Source of the DNA: Streptomyces sp. GSL17-111
GTDB taxonomy: Bacteria; Actinomycetota; Actinomycetes; Streptomycetales; Streptomycetaceae
DNA length: 64,000 bases
Direction: 5' to 3'
Assembly: GCF_037911585.1 (NCBI RefSeq)
Contig: NZ_JBAJNS010000001.1
Location: 3,528,001-3,592,000 of the forward strand
Shown: piece by piece, positions 19,044 through 28,626 of the stretch
How the letters are laid out: each line of letters opens with the position of its first letter
How positions within the stretch are numbered: the first letter of the stretch is position 1
The notes under the pieces: model-generated
What the model was told of the DNA's origin: nothing
What the model saw: the letters and a program-made list of their open reading frames with translations, nothing else
Database searches by the model: none
Position numbers and translations under genes: made by a program

Positions 19044-19972
19044 TGGACACCTTCGTCCTGCTCACCCTCACCGGCTTCGGCCTCGGCGCCCTGTACTTCC
19101 TCATCGCCTCCGGACTCGCCCTCATCTTCGGCCTGATGGACGTGCTCAACTTCGCGCACGGCGCCTTCCTCACCGTCGCCGCCTACACCGCCTGGGCGAC
19201 GGCCGACGCCGTGCCCGGCATGGGCGGGCTGCTGCTCGCGGCGCTCGTCGGCACGGCGACGGGGGTCGCGCTCGCCGTCGCCGTCGAGTTCGTGCTCATC
19301 CGGCGGCTGTACGGGCGTCCCAAGGAGCAGATCCTCGTGACCGTCGGCCTCTCCCTGGCCGTGCCCGCCGCCGTGCAGACGGTCGCCGGTGCGGACGCCC
19401 GCACCTTCCCGGTGCCGGACGCGCTGGCCGGCACCGTCGGCGTGCTGGGCGCGCAGGTCCCCGTCAACCGGTTCGCGCTCATCGGCGTCGCCCTGACCGT
19501 CCTGGTGGGCGTCCGGCTGTTCCTGGACCGCACCCGCTACGGGCTCGTCGTGCGGGCCGGGGTGGAGGACCGCGCCATGGTGACCGCGCTCGGCGTCGAC
19601 GTGACCCGTGCGTTCACCGTCGTCTTCGCCCTCGGCGGCGCGCTCGCCGGGCTGGCGGGCGTCCTCGGCGGGCTGTACTTCGGCTCGCTCTCCCCGCACC
19701 AGGGCACGGGGCTGCTGGTCTTCGCGTTCGTCGTCGTCGTCATCGGCGGGCTCGGCTCCCTCACCGGCGTCGCCGTCGCGGCGCTCGCCGTCGGCCTCAC
19801 CCAGCAGTACGCCAACTACTACGCGGGCGGCTACGGCGACCTGGCCGTCGTCGCGCTGCTGGCCGCCGTCGTCCTGGCCCGCCCGGTGCCGGGCTCGCCG
19901 TCGGCCGCCGAGCGGCTGCGGCGGCTGCTGCCCGTGCCGCCCGCCACCCGCACCGAAGGAGGCCGCGCATGA
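19043..19972 (+). CDS. livH: Branched-chain-type ABC permease, LivH
   Basis: 309 aa of mostly hydrophobic sequence with about eight membrane spans. The family start FGLGALYFLIASGLALIFGLMDVLNFAHGAF is typical of LivH, and the EAA-like loop appears at VRAGVEDRAMVTALGVDVTRAF. ATGA/TGATG-type overlaps with both neighbours show tight coupling. It forms half of the transmembrane channel. Confidence 0.92.
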   Translation: MDTFVLLTLTGFGLGALYFLIASGLALIFGLMDVLNFAHGAFLTVAAYTAWATADAVPGMGGLLLAALVGTATGVALAVAVEFVLIRRLYGRPKEQILVTVGLSLAVPAAVQTVAGADARTFPVPDALAGTVGVLGAQVPVNRFALIGVALTVLVGVRLFLDRTRYGLVVRAGVEDRAMVTALGVDVTRAFTVVFALGGALAGLAGVLGGLYFGSLSPHQGTGLLVFAFVVVVIGGLGSLTGVAVAALAVGLTQQYANYYAGGYGDLAVVALLAAVVLARPVPGSPSAAERLRRLLPVPPATRTEGGRA

Positions 19973-21030
19973 CGGTCACGTCCGCCCCGACCACCGCGCC
20001 GGCCCCCGGGGAGACCGGGCCGCCCGGCCCGGCGCGGCGGCGGGCCCTGCGCCCCGCCGCCGTCCCCGCCGCCGCGTTCCTCCTGCTGGCCCTCCTGCCC
20101 TACTCGGCGCTGGAGGTACCGGTCCTCTTCGACGGCCCGCTCAACGCGCCCGGGTCGCTGCAACTCCTCGCACTGTGCCTGGTGTTCGCCGGTCTCGCCC
20201 TGGGCTACGACCTCATGTTCGGCCGCACCGGGCTGCTCTCCTTCGGCCACGCCCTCTACATCGCGGGCGGTGCCTACGGCACCCAGCTCGCCATGACCGA
20301 GTGGGGCCTCACGCTCGTTCCGGCGGCGCTCCTCACCCTGCTGCTGGGCACGCTCGCCGCCGTCGTCCTCGGCGCGATCTCCCTGCGCACGCTCGCTCTC
20401 GGCGGCATCGGGTTCGCCATGGTGACGCTCGCGTTCGCCCAGGCCGGGTCCCTCCTCGTCGGCCGCAACCCCGGCGGGCTCACCGGCGGAGAGGAGGGGC
20501 TGCCCCTGCACGCCGCCGGGGTGCCGGAGGCGTTCGTGGGCGTCGCCAACACCGTCCATGTCTACTGGCTGGCGCTCGGCTACCTCACCCTGGTCGCCGC
20601 CGTCGTGTGGTGGGTCACGGCCCGCCCGGTGGGCCGGGTGTGGCAGGCGATCCGGGACAACGAGCAGCGCGTCGCCGTCCTCGGCCGCGACCCCTTCCGG
20701 TACAAGCTGGGCGCCTTCGTGCTCGCCTCCGCGCTCGCCGTGCTGGGCGGCGCCGTGCACCTCCTCGTCACCGCCGGGGCGACCCCGCACTCCAGCACGC
20801 CGACGTTCACCCTGACCCTTCTCGTCATGGTGGTGCTCGGCGGCAGTGGCACCCGCTGGGGGCCCGTCGTCGGTGGTGCGCTGTTCACCTTCCTCGACCA
20901 GCGGCTCGCCGCCTTCGCCGACGTCGCCGAGCCGCTGCTCATCCTCGGCACGCTGTTCGTCCTCGCCGTCTACGCCGCCCCCGGCGGCCTGGTGTCCCTG
21001 CGCGCACGGCGGCGCGGGAGGACGGCGTGA
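19969..21030 (+). CDS. livM: Branched-chain-type ABC permease, LivM
   Basis: 353 aa; starts 4 nt inside livH. LivM hallmarks: GYDLMFGRTGLLSFGHALYI and the cytoplasmic VGRVWQAIRDNEQRVAVLGRDP. The first 35 residues are Pro/Ala-rich and cytoplasmic. Around nine membrane spans. Together with LivH it forms the pore of the importer. Confidence 0.92.
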   Translation: MTVTSAPTTAPAPGETGPPGPARRRALRPAAVPAAAFLLLALLPYSALEVPVLFDGPLNAPGSLQLLALCLVFAGLALGYDLMFGRTGLLSFGHALYIAGGAYGTQLAMTEWGLTLVPAALLTLLLGTLAAVVLGAISLRTLALGGIGFAMVTLAFAQAGSLLVGRNPGGLTGGEEGLPLHAAGVPEAFVGVANTVHVYWLALGYLTLVAAVVWWVTARPVGRVWQAIRDNEQRVAVLGRDPFRYKLGAFVLASALAVLGGAVHLLVTAGATPHSSTPTFTLTLLVMVVLGGSGTRWGPVVGGALFTFLDQRLAAFADVAEPLLILGTLFVLAVYAAPGGLVSLRARRRGRTA

Positions 21031-21959
21031 GCGCCGGGCGCACGGCCGGGCGTCCGCGCGGGGAGCTGGCCGTGCCCGTCCGGGGCGGCCGGCTCGCCGT
21101 CACCCACTGGCCGGGGACGGGCGTGCCCGTGCTGGCGCTCCACGGCATCACCGTCAACGGCCTCGCCTTCGCCGACGTCGCCGAGGCGCTCGGCCCCGAC
21201 GTGCCGGTGTACGCGCCCGACCTGCGCGGCCGGGCCGGCTCCGCCCACCTGCCGGGGCCCCACGGCCTCGCCGCCCACGTGGCCGACGTCCTCGCGCTGC
21301 TGCGCCACCTCGGCCACGACCGCGTCGTCCTCCTCGGCCACTCCATGGGCGCGTTCGTCGCCGCGCTGGCCGCCGCCGGGCACCCGGAGCGGTTCCCGCA
21401 CGCCGTCCTCGTCGACGGCGGCCTCGGCTTCCCCCCGCCCGAGGGCACCGACATCGACGCGCTCCTCGACGCCGTCATCGGCCCCGCCATGCGGCGCCTG
21501 CGCATGACCTTCCCCGACCGGGACGCCTACCGCGCCTTCTTCCGCTCCCAACCCGCACTGGCGGCGCACTGGAGTGACCGCGTCCGGGCCTACGTCGACC
21601 GGGATCTCGTCGGCACCCCGCCCGACCTGCGCAGCAGCTGCGTCCTGGACGCCGTGCGGGCCGACGGCGCGGACGTCCTGCACGACCCGGAGGTCCTCGC
21701 CGCCCTGCACCGGCCCCGGGTGCGCGCCACCCTGCTGTGGGCCGAACGCGGACTCCAGGACGAGCCACAGGGCCTGTACGACGCCGGGCGGGTGGCCGCC
21801 GCGGCCCTCGACCCGCAGCGCGTCGACGTCCAGCGGGTGCCCGGCGTCAACCACTACTCCGTCCTGCTCACGCCCACCGGGACGACGGCCGTGGCCGCCG
21901 CCGTCCACCGGGCCCGCACGGCCTGCGCGTCGAAAGGACATCAGCCGCAAAAGCCATAG
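21027..21959 (+). CDS. Alpha/beta hydrolase coupled to the Liv operon
   Basis: 310 aa from GTG 21027, overlapping the livM stop (GTGA), so the hydrolase is translated with the transporter. Motifs: VLALHGITVNGLAF (oxyanion), DLRGRAGSAHLPG, nucleophile elbow LLGHSMGAFVAAL, and the terminal GVNHYSVLL carrying the catalytic His. No signal peptide, so it acts in the cytoplasm. Coupling to an importer suggests it hydrolyses the imported compound, for example an ester, amide or hydroxybutyrate oligomer; the specific substrate is inference. Confidence 0.85.
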   Translation: MSAGRTAGRPRGELAVPVRGGRLAVTHWPGTGVPVLALHGITVNGLAFADVAEALGPDVPVYAPDLRGRAGSAHLPGPHGLAAHVADVLALLRHLGHDRVVLLGHSMGAFVAALAAAGHPERFPHAVLVDGGLGFPPPEGTDIDALLDAVIGPAMRRLRMTFPDRDAYRAFFRSQPALAAHWSDRVRAYVDRDLVGTPPDLRSSCVLDAVRADGADVLHDPEVLAALHRPRVRATLLWAERGLQDEPQGLYDAGRVAAAALDPQRVDVQRVPGVNHYSVLLTPTGTTAVAAAVHRARTACASKGHQPQKP

Positions 21960-21971
21960 AATGATCGCTCT

Positions 21972-22598
21972 ATGAGTGGTCTCGTGTACGTCCTGATCGT
22001 GGTGGGGGTCTGGATCTCCGTCGGGCTGCTCACCGCCTGGTGGATGGCGCGCCGGGGTCACCGTCACTGGTGGTGGCCCGTCATGGGTGTCGTCTTCGGC
22101 CCCTTCCTGGCCCTCGCCGCGAGCGAGCGCGTCCAGCGGCAACCGGACCTGCTCTCCCACACCGACTCCGGCGCGCACGGGCCGGGCGGACTGCGGGTGC
22201 TGGTCGGTGTGGACGGCTCGGAGGCCTCCCACGCCGCCCTGGACCTCGCCGTCGAGCTGTTCGGACCGTACGTGGAGTCGCTCGTCGCCGCCGAGGTCGT
22301 CGGATACGACGCCGCCGAGGACGAGCACGACCCGAGCATCGCCGCCGCACGGAGCCGCCTCAGCGCCCTCGCCGAGCGCAGCGGCGGGCGCGTGACGGAG
22401 TACGACGTCCTGTCCGGCCCCCCGGCGCAGGCACTCGTCAGCTACGCCCGGGAACAGGGCCTCGACCTCGTCGTCGTCGGCAGCCACGGGCGCGGGCTCT
22501 CCCGCCGACTGCTCGGCGACGTCGCCCACACACTGGTACGGCAGACCACGGTGCCGGTGCTCGTGGCCGGCGGCCACCCCCGCTCGTCCGGCCGGTGA
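21972..22598 (+). CDS. Membrane-anchored universal stress protein
   Basis: 208 aa. Residues 1-60 hold one or two membrane spans (VLIVVGVWISVGLLTAWWMA and WWWPVMGVVFGPFLALAAS); residues about 75-205 are a UspA domain with VLVGVDGSEASHAALD and the nucleotide loop GSHGRGLSRRLLGDVAHTLV. The G-x2-G-x9-G pattern of ATP-binding USPs is retained, with Asp in place of the usual Ser after the last glycine. Such fusions tether the stress domain to the membrane. It lies 12 nt after the hydrolase and may be co-transcribed. Confidence 0.88.
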   Translation: MSGLVYVLIVVGVWISVGLLTAWWMARRGHRHWWWPVMGVVFGPFLALAASERVQRQPDLLSHTDSGAHGPGGLRVLVGVDGSEASHAALDLAVELFGPYVESLVAAEVVGYDAAEDEHDPSIAAARSRLSALAERSGGRVTEYDVLSGPPAQALVSYAREQGLDLVVVGSHGRGLSRRLLGDVAHTLVRQTTVPVLVAGGHPRSSGR

Positions 22599-22711
22599 CC
22601 CCCGGGGCACGCGTCCCTGGGAGGTCACCCCGACCCGGTGGGTGGGGCTGCACCACATCACCGGGTGCAAGTGTGGACGGCGGCCACATCGGGAGCGGCC
22701 CGCCGCGTACC

Positions 22712-22717
22712 TAACCT
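22712..22717 (+). promoter_or_regulatory. -10 hexamer of a leaderless promoter
   Basis: TAACCT followed by a 7-nt gap and ATG 22725, placing transcription initiation at the start codon of the dehydrogenase gene. Confidence 0.5.
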
Positions 22718-22724
22718 GCCGGAC

Positions 22725-23495
22725 ATGACGCCACACTCCGTCACCCTCGACCTCGGCGGGCGCACCGCGCTCGTCACCGGCGCCGCCAGTGGGATCGGGC
22801 GCGCCTGCGCCCTGCGGCTGGCCGCCGCCGGAGCCAAGGTCCGCGCCGTGGACCGCGACGCCGAAGGGCTGGCCGCCCTCGAACAGGCCGCACCCGACGC
22901 CGTCGAGACCGTCCGGCTGGACCTCACCGACCTGGCCGCCGCCGAGCAGGCCGCCGCCGGGGTGGACGTCCTGGTCAACAACGCCGGGCTGCAGGTCGTC
23001 AGCCCGCTGGAGGAGTTCCCGCCGGACTCCTTCCGGCTGGTGCTGACCGTCATGCTGGAGGCGCCCTTCCGCCTGATCCGGGGCGCCCTGCCGCACATGT
23101 ACGGGCAGGAGTGGGGACGCATCGTCAACATCTCCTCCGTGCACGGGCTGCGCGCCTCCGCCTACAAGGCCGCCTACGTGTCGGCGAAGCACGGGCTGGA
23201 GGGCCTGTCCAAGGTGACGGCGCTGGAGGGCGCGGCGCACGGCGTGACGTCCAACTGCGTCAGCCCCGCCTACGTCCGCACGCCCCTCGTGGAGCGGCAG
23301 ATCGCCGACCAGGCGCGGCTGCACGGCATCCCCGAGGAGCGCGTCGTCACCGACGTCATGCTGACCGACTCGGCGGTCAAGCGGCTGGTGGAGCCCGAGG
23401 AGGTCGCCGAGGCGGTGGCCTACCTGTGCGCACCGCAGGCCGCGGTGATCACCGGCAGCTCCCTCCCGCTGGACGGCGGCTGGACGGCACACTGA
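22725..23495 (+). CDS. bdhA: 3-Hydroxybutyrate dehydrogenase
   Basis: 256 aa, short-chain dehydrogenase. ATG 22725 is chosen because TAACCT lies 7 nt upstream and no ribosome site exists for the earlier start. Cofactor motif TGAASGIG, NNAG, catalytic Ser in NISSVHG, YxxxK in YVSAKHG. Features specific to 3-hydroxybutyrate dehydrogenases are visible: NNAGLQVVSPLEEFP, SVHGLRASAYKAAYVSAKHG, and TPLVERQIADQA. It oxidises (R)-3-hydroxybutyrate to acetoacetate with NAD+. The PHB depolymerase and transporter upstream and the regulator downstream give it a coherent context. Confidence 0.9.
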   Translation: MTPHSVTLDLGGRTALVTGAASGIGRACALRLAAAGAKVRAVDRDAEGLAALEQAAPDAVETVRLDLTDLAAAEQAAAGVDVLVNNAGLQVVSPLEEFPPDSFRLVLTVMLEAPFRLIRGALPHMYGQEWGRIVNISSVHGLRASAYKAAYVSAKHGLEGLSKVTALEGAAHGVTSNCVSPAYVRTPLVERQIADQARLHGIPEERVVTDVMLTDSAVKRLVEPEEVAEAVAYLCAPQAAVITGSSLPLDGGWTAH

Positions 23496-23500
23496 CGCCC

Positions 23501-25480
23501 ATGCACGACGAGCCCGCCCCGACCCGCGCCACCCCCGCGCCGCCGCACGAGCCGTCCGCGCCGCCGCACGACGGGCCCGCGCCACACGACGGGCCCGCGC
23601 CACACGACGCGTCCGGCGGCGCGACCGCGTCCGACTACCTCCGGCTCCTCGTCGGCGGCGCCCCCGCCGAGGCGTTCGACGGGCCGACCACCCCCGACCG
23701 GCTGCTCGCCCTGCGGCTGCGCGCCGAGCTGGAGGGCCGACGGCGCCGCGAGGCCGAACTGACCGCGCTCATCGAGACCGCCCACGACCTGGCCGGCCTG
23801 CGCGACCTCGACGCCGTCCTGCGCGCCATCGTGCAGCGCGCCCGCTCGCTGCTGGGCACCGAGGTCGCCTACCTGACCCTCACCGACCCCGAGCGCGGCG
23901 ACACCTACATGCGCGTCACCGAGGGCTCCGTCTCCGCACGCTTCCAGCAGCTGCGGCTCGGCATGGGCGAGGGCCTGGGCGGACTCGTCGCCCAGACCGC
24001 CCGCCCCTACGTCACCGACGACTACTTCCGCGACAGCCGCTTCCAGCACACCGGCGCCATCGACGGCGGCGTCCGCGAGGAGGGCCTCGTCGCCATCCTC
24101 GGCGTCCCGCTGACGCTCGGCGGCGACGTCATCGGCGTCATCTACGCCGCCGACCGGCGGGCCCGCGTCTTCGAACGGGAGCAGATCGCGCTGCTGTCCT
24201 CCTTCGCCGCGCACGCCGCCGTCGCCATCGACACCACGCGGCTCATCGCCGAGACCCGCGCCGCGCTCGCGGCGCTGGAGGCCACCAACGAGTCCATCGA
24301 GCGGGCCGGCGAGGTGCACGACCGGCTGACGGAGCTGGTGCTGCGCGGGGGAGGGGTGGCCGACGTGGCCGCCGCACTCTCCCACGTCCTGGACGGCCCG
24401 GTGGAGTTCCAGGAGCCGGAGGACGCCACGGAGGCCGTCGAGCGCTCGGCCCGCGAGGGCCACGCCGTCCGCGCCGGGGCCACCGAGGACGCCCGGGGAG
24501 GCGCAGCCACCGGGGACGACCGGGACGGTGGCGGGGGCGAGTGGGCGGCGGCCGTCGCGGCGGGCGGCGAACTGCTGGGCGCCCTCGTCCTGCACGGCCG
24601 GCCCGCACTGGACCCCGTCGACCGGCGCACCCTGGAGCGGGCCGCCATGGTCACCTCACTCCTCCTCCTCGCCCGCCGCTCCGCCGCCGAGGCCGAGCAG
24701 CGCGTGCGCGGCGAACTGCTGGACGACCTGCTCGACACCCCCGAACGGAGTCCAGCCCTGCTGCGGCAGCGCGCCGCCCTGCTCGGCGCCGACCTGGAAT
24801 CCCCCCACGTCGTCCTCGCCGCCCGCCCCGAGAGCCACGAGCACCGGGGCCGTCGGGGCCAGGGCAACGGCCGGCAGCGGCTCTGGTCGGCCTCCTCCCA
24901 CCTGGCGTCCACCGCCCACGGGCTGGCCGCCGCCCGCGACGGCGGCACCGTCCTGCTGCTGCCGCTGCCCGCTGGCGTCACCCCCGGCGACCTGGCCCGT
25001 CGCACCGCCGCACAGCTCGGCGCCGCCGTGCACGCCCCCGTCACCGTGGGCGCCGCCGCGCCCGTCGCCGGGACCGCCGAAGTGGCGGCCCGCTACGCCG
25101 AGGCCCGCCGCTGCGTCGACGCGATGCGGCTGCTGGGCCGGGACGGCGAGGGGGCCGCCGCCGAGGACTTCGGCTTCCTCGGCATGCTCCTGGCCGACTC
25201 CCGCGACGTCACCGGCTTCGTCCGGCGCACCCTGGGCCCCGTCCTCGACTACGACGACCGCCGGGGAACCGAACTCGTGGCCACCCTCGCCGCCTACTTC
25301 GACAGCGGCATGAGCCCGGTGCGGGCCAAGGACGCCCTGCACGTCCACGTCAACACCGTCGCCCAGCGGCTGGACCGGGTGGCCCACCTGCTGGGCGACG
25401 ACTGGCAGTCCCCGGCCCGCGCCCTGGAGGTGCAGCTAGCCCTTCGGCTGCACCGCCTCTCGGGCGCCTTCGACGGCTGA
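23501..25480 (+). CDS. GAF / PucR-type HTH transcriptional regulator (CdaR-like)
   Basis: 659 aa, 5 nt after the dehydrogenase. A disordered N-terminus has an HDGPAP repeat (residues about 22-36). A coiled segment (about 65-95) leads into a GAF domain, about 100-245 (LRDLDAVLRAIVQRARSLLG, GMGEGLGGLVAQTARPYVTDDY, ILGVPLTLGGDVIGVIYAA). A central GGDEF-like/CdaR region follows, and the C-terminus is the PucR HTH (YFDSGMSPVRAKDALHVHVN-TVAQRLDRVAHLLG). This architecture is used by regulators of hydroxybutyrate and sugar-acid catabolism, so it probably controls bdhA and the transporter on the opposite strand. Its last 45 bp overlap the convergent MFS gene. Confidence 0.88.
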   Translation: MHDEPAPTRATPAPPHEPSAPPHDGPAPHDGPAPHDASGGATASDYLRLLVGGAPAEAFDGPTTPDRLLALRLRAELEGRRRREAELTALIETAHDLAGLRDLDAVLRAIVQRARSLLGTEVAYLTLTDPERGDTYMRVTEGSVSARFQQLRLGMGEGLGGLVAQTARPYVTDDYFRDSRFQHTGAIDGGVREEGLVAILGVPLTLGGDVIGVIYAADRRARVFEREQIALLSSFAAHAAVAIDTTRLIAETRAALAALEATNESIERAGEVHDRLTELVLRGGGVADVAAALSHVLDGPVEFQEPEDATEAVERSAREGHAVRAGATEDARGGAATGDDRDGGGGEWAAAVAAGGELLGALVLHGRPALDPVDRRTLERAAMVTSLLLLARRSAAEAEQRVRGELLDDLLDTPERSPALLRQRAALLGADLESPHVVLAARPESHEHRGRRGQGNGRQRLWSASSHLASTAHGLAAARDGGTVLLLPLPAGVTPGDLARRTAAQLGAAVHAPVTVGAAAPVAGTAEVAARYAEARRCVDAMRLLGRDGEGAAAEDFGFLGMLLADSRDVTGFVRRTLGPVLDYDDRRGTELVATLAAYFDSGMSPVRAKDALHVHVNTVAQRLDRVAHLLGDDWQSPARALEVQLALRLHRLSGAFDG

Positions 25481-26860
25481 CGTCCCCTCCGGCGCGGTGG
25501 GCTCCGCCGGATCCGGCGTCCCATCGTCGTCGGGGTCGCCGTCGGACAGGTCCCGCATCCGCGTCTCCCGGGCGCACAGGATGGCCACCACCGTCAGCGC
25601 CGCGGCGGCCATGACGTAGAGGGAGACCGGCACGGAGCTGTCGAAGTCGGCCAGCAGCGCGGTGGCGATCATCGGCGCGGGCGCCCCCGCCGCGACCGAG
25701 GAGAACTGGGCGCCGATCGACGCCCCCGAGTACCGCATGCGGGTGGCGAACAGCTCGGCGAAGAACGCCGCCTGCGGCGCGTACATCGCCCCGTGCAGCA
25801 CCAGCCCCACCGTCACGGCCAGGAGCACCGCACCGAAACTCCGGGTGTCGATCAGCGCGAAGAACGGGAACATCCACAGCCCCACGCCCGCCGCGCCGAT
25901 CAGGTACACCGGCCGTCGTCCCAGCCGGTCGGAGAGCGCGCCCCACAGCGGGATCGTCGCGAAGTGCACCGCCGAGGCGATGAGCACGGCGTTCAGCGCG
26001 AGCTGCCGGGACAGGTCCAGCTGGTCGGTGACGTAGACGAGGATGAACGCCGTGACGACGTAGTAACTGATGTTCTCCGCCATACGGGCGCCCATCGCCA
26101 CCAGCACGTCCCGCCAGTGGTGCCGCAGCACGGCCAGCAGCGGCGGCTGCTCCGGCTCGGCCGACCGCTCCCGGCGCTCCTCCGCCTGCCGCAGGGCCTC
26201 CTTGAACACCGGCGACTCGTCCACCGAGATCCTGATCCACAGCCCGACGAGGACCAGCAGCCCCGACAGCAGGAACGGCACCCGCCAGCCCCACGCCAGG
26301 AACGCGTCCTCACTCAGCAGCGCCGTCAGCGCGGCCAGCACACCGGTCGCGAGGAGCTGCCCGGCGGGCGCGCCCGTCTGCGGCCACGACGCCCAGAAGC
26401 CGCGCCGCCGGGCGTCCCCGTGCTCCGAGACGAGCAGCACCGCACCGCCCCACTCGCCGCCCAGCGCGAACCCCTGCACCAGGCGCAGCGACGTCAGCAG
26501 CAGCGGCGCGGCCGACCCGACCGTGGCGTGCGTCGGCAACAGGCCGATCGCGAACGTCGCGCCGCCCATCAGCAGCAGGCTCAGCACGAGCAGCTTCTTG
26601 CGCCCGAGCCGGTCACCGTAGTGGCCGAACACCAGCGCGCCGATCGGCCGCGCGACGAACCCGATGGCGTAGGTCAGGAAGGCCAGCAGGGTGCCGACCA
26701 GCGGATCGGAGTCGGGGAAGAACAGCTGGTTGAACACCAGCGCGGCGGCCGCGCCGTACAGGAAGAAGTCGTACCACTCGATGGTGGTCCCGATGAGGCT
26801 GGCGGCGACGATGCGTTTGAGGCTCGCGGGGGCCGCTGGAGCCGCTGCGGGGGAGGCCAT
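25436..26860 (-). CDS. MFS metabolite:H+ symporter (MHS family)
   Basis: 474 aa from ATG 26860. The N-terminus LKRIVAASLIGTTIEWYDFFLYGAAAA is the signature of MHS symporters (shikimate, dicarboxylate, proline/betaine), followed by FGHYGDRLGRKKLLV, the MFS loop 2-3 motif, and the repeat ALSDRLGRRPVYL in the second half. Twelve membrane spans. It converges on and overlaps the regulator gene. The position beside bdhA suggests import of a hydroxy-acid or similar organic acid; that is inference. Confidence 0.9.
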   Translation of the reverse strand: MASPAAAPAAPASLKRIVAASLIGTTIEWYDFFLYGAAAALVFNQLFFPDSDPLVGTLLAFLTYAIGFVARPIGALVFGHYGDRLGRKKLLVLSLLLMGGATFAIGLLPTHATVGSAAPLLLTSLRLVQGFALGGEWGGAVLLVSEHGDARRRGFWASWPQTGAPAGQLLATGVLAALTALLSEDAFLAWGWRVPFLLSGLLVLVGLWIRISVDESPVFKEALRQAEERRERSAEPEQPPLLAVLRHHWRDVLVAMGARMAENISYYVVTAFILVYVTDQLDLSRQLALNAVLIASAVHFATIPLWGALSDRLGRRPVYLIGAAGVGLWMFPFFALIDTRSFGAVLLAVTVGLVLHGAMYAPQAAFFAELFATRMRYSGASIGAQFSSVAAGAPAPMIATALLADFDSSVPVSLYVMAAAALTVVAILCARETRMRDLSDGDPDDDGTPDPAEPTAPEGTSAVEGAREAVQPKG

Positions 26861-27056
26861 GTGCACCACTTCCAGGCGATGTGCGGGGACGGGGGGACGT
26901 GTCACGGACGTCACGAACTCGCCACACCGTAGGAAGCCCGCGCACGGCCGCGTATGTGCCCGGACCCCACAGTTGCCGCGCCCCGCATCCACGACCGCCC
27001 CATCCCGCCGCCCGCACGGCCGCCCACTCGGTCGTCGTGAGGCGCATGCTGGGGGC

Positions 27057-27845
27057 ATGGGTGTCATCGTCGGAACGTCCGGATGGCAGTACCGGGACTG
27101 GAAGGGCGTCCTCTACCCGCCGGAGCTGCCCGGCCGGCTCTGGCTGGAGGAGTACGCCCGGCACTTTCCGACGGTCGAGAGCAACGCCGCCTTCTACCGC
27201 CTGCCCTCTGCCGAAACCTTCGCCGACTGGCGCGAGCGGACGCCCGACGGCTTCGTCATGGCCGTCAAGGCCAGCCGCTACCTGACCCACCTCAAACGCC
27301 TCAGGGAGCCCGAGGAACCCGTCCGCCGCCTCCTCGCGCACGCCGCCGGGCTGGGCCCCAAGCTAGGGCCCGTCCTCCTCCAGCTCCCGCCCACCCTGCG
27401 CGCCGACGCCGCCCTGCTCGACACCTGCCTCGCGGCGTTCCCCCCGACCGTCCGCGTCGCCGTCGAACCCCGGCACCCCACCTGGTGGACCCCTGAGATC
27501 CGCGACGTCCTCACCGCCCACCGCGCCGCCCTGTGCTGGGCCGACCGTGCCTCCCACCCGGCGACCCCGCTGTGGCGCACCACCGACTGGGGCTACCTCC
27601 GCCTCCACGCCGGCCGCGCCCGCCCCTGGCCCCGGTACGGCCCGCAGGCCCTGCGCACCTGGGCCGCCCGGATCGCCGACACCTGGCCCCCGGACGCCGA
27701 CGTCCACGTCTACTTCAACAACGACCCCGGCGGCGCCGCCGTCCTCGACGCCACGCTCTTCACCCGCTTCACCCGCTTCACCGACCCACCCGGCCCCCGT
27801 CCGGCAGGCGGAACGCCGTCCGGTGGCGACGGGGTCACGCATTAG
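27057..27845 (+). CDS. DUF72 (YecE) family protein
   Basis: 262 aa from ATG 27057; the longer open frame upstream is spurious. The family motifs are clear: [71 protein letters not shown] and [20 protein letters not shown]72 proteins have a TIM-barrel fold and no settled function. It is 10 nt upstream of gpm, but gpm has its own leaderless promoter signal. Confidence 0.9.
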   Translation: MGVIVGTSGWQYRDWKGVLYPPELPGRLWLEEYARHFPTVESNAAFYRLPSAETFADWRERTPDGFVMAVKASRYLTHLKRLREPEEPVRRLLAHAAGLGPKLGPVLLQLPPTLRADAALLDTCLAAFPPTVRVAVEPRHPTWWTPEIRDVLTAHRAALCWADRASHPATPLWRTTDWGYLRLHAGRARPWPRYGPQALRTWAARIADTWPPDADVHVYFNNDPGGAAVLDATLFTRFTRFTDPPGPRPAGGTPSGGDGVTH

Positions 27846-27848
27846 GCT
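27843..27848 (+). promoter_or_regulatory. -10 hexamer of a leaderless promoter for gpm
   Basis: TAGGCT overlaps the stop codon of the DUF72 gene and lies 7 nt before the gpm ATG, as expected for a leaderless transcript. Confidence 0.45.
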
Positions 27849-27855
27849 GACATCC

Positions 27856-28617
27856 ATGGCCGACGCGACATACAAGCTGATCCTCCTCCGCCACGGCGAG
27901 AGCGAGTGGAACGCGAAGAACCTGTTCACCGGCTGGGTGGACGTCAACCTCACGGACAAGGGAGAGACGGAGGCGATTCGCGGCGGCGAGCTGCTGCAGG
28001 ACGCCGGCCTGCTCCCCGACGTCGTCCACACCTCCGTGCAGAAGCGCGCGATCCGCACCGCCAACCTGGCCCTGGACGCCTGCGAACGCCACTGGATCCC
28101 CGTCCACCGCTCCTGGCGGCTCAACGAGCGGCACTACGGCGCCCTCCAGGGCAAGGACAAGGCCCAGACCCTCGCCGAGTTCGGCGAGGAGCAGTTCATG
28201 CTGTGGCGCCGCTCCTACGACACCCCGCCGCCCGTCCTGGAGGACGGCGCCGAGTGGTCGCAGAGCGACGACCCGCGCTACGGCATGATCCCGCCGGAGC
28301 TGCGCCCCCGCACCGAGTGCCTCAAGGACGTCGTCCACCGGATGATGCCGTACTGGTACGACAGCATCGTCCCGGACCTGATCACCGGCCGCGTCGTGCT
28401 CGTCGCCGCCCACGGCAACAGCCTGCGCGCCCTCGTCAAGCACCTCGACGGCATCTCCGACGCCGACATCGCGGGCCTCAACATCCCCACCGGCATCCCG
28501 CTCTCCTACGAGCTGGACGCCTCCTTCCGCCCCGTGAACCCCGGCGGCACCTACCTCGACCCGGAGGCCGCCAAGGCCGCCATCGAAGCCGTCAAGAACC
28601 AGGGCAAGAAGAAGTAG
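27856..28617 (+). CDS. gpm: 2,3-bisphosphoglycerate-dependent phosphoglycerate mutase
   Basis: 253 aa. Catalytic [12 protein letters not shown] with the phosphorylated His at about 11, [35 protein letters not shown], and the second His in [17 protein letters not shown]. It interconverts 3- and 2-phosphoglycerate in glycolysis. The last codons (Q-G-K-K-K-stop) are part of the attachment site of the mobile element that follows: the element supplies a TAG stop where the presumed original, left beyond the right end, is TAA. The protein is therefore intact, but the natural terminator has been moved 8.3 kb away. Confidence 0.96.
   Translation: MADATYKLILLRHGESEWNAKNLFTGWVDVNLTDKGETEAIRGGELLQDAGLLPDVVHTSVQKRAIRTANLALDACERHWIPVHRSWRLNERHYGALQGKDKAQTLAEFGEEQFMLWRRSYDTPPPVLEDGAEWSQSDDPRYGMIPPELRPRTECLKDVVHRMMPYWYDSIVPDLITGRVVLVAAHGNSLRALVKHLDGISDADIAGLNIPTGIPLSYELDASFRPVNPGGTYLDPEAAKAAIEAVKNQGKKK
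28599..28616 (+). repeat. attL core of the integrative element
   Basis: CCAGGGCAAGAAGAAGTA, identical to 36862-36879. It spans the last five sense codons of gpm and the first two bases of the stop. Similarity continues imperfectly for about 11 bp upstream (7 of 11 match). An 18-bp direct repeat at both ends of an integrase-bearing segment, in the 3' end of a housekeeping gene, is the expected product of tyrosine-recombinase integration. Confidence 0.92.
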
Positions 28618-28626
28618 GTTTCGTGT

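Noticed and set aside
20970..23603. 877-aa minus-strand open frame
   Set aside because: Covers four well-supported plus-strand genes; translation is low-complexity.
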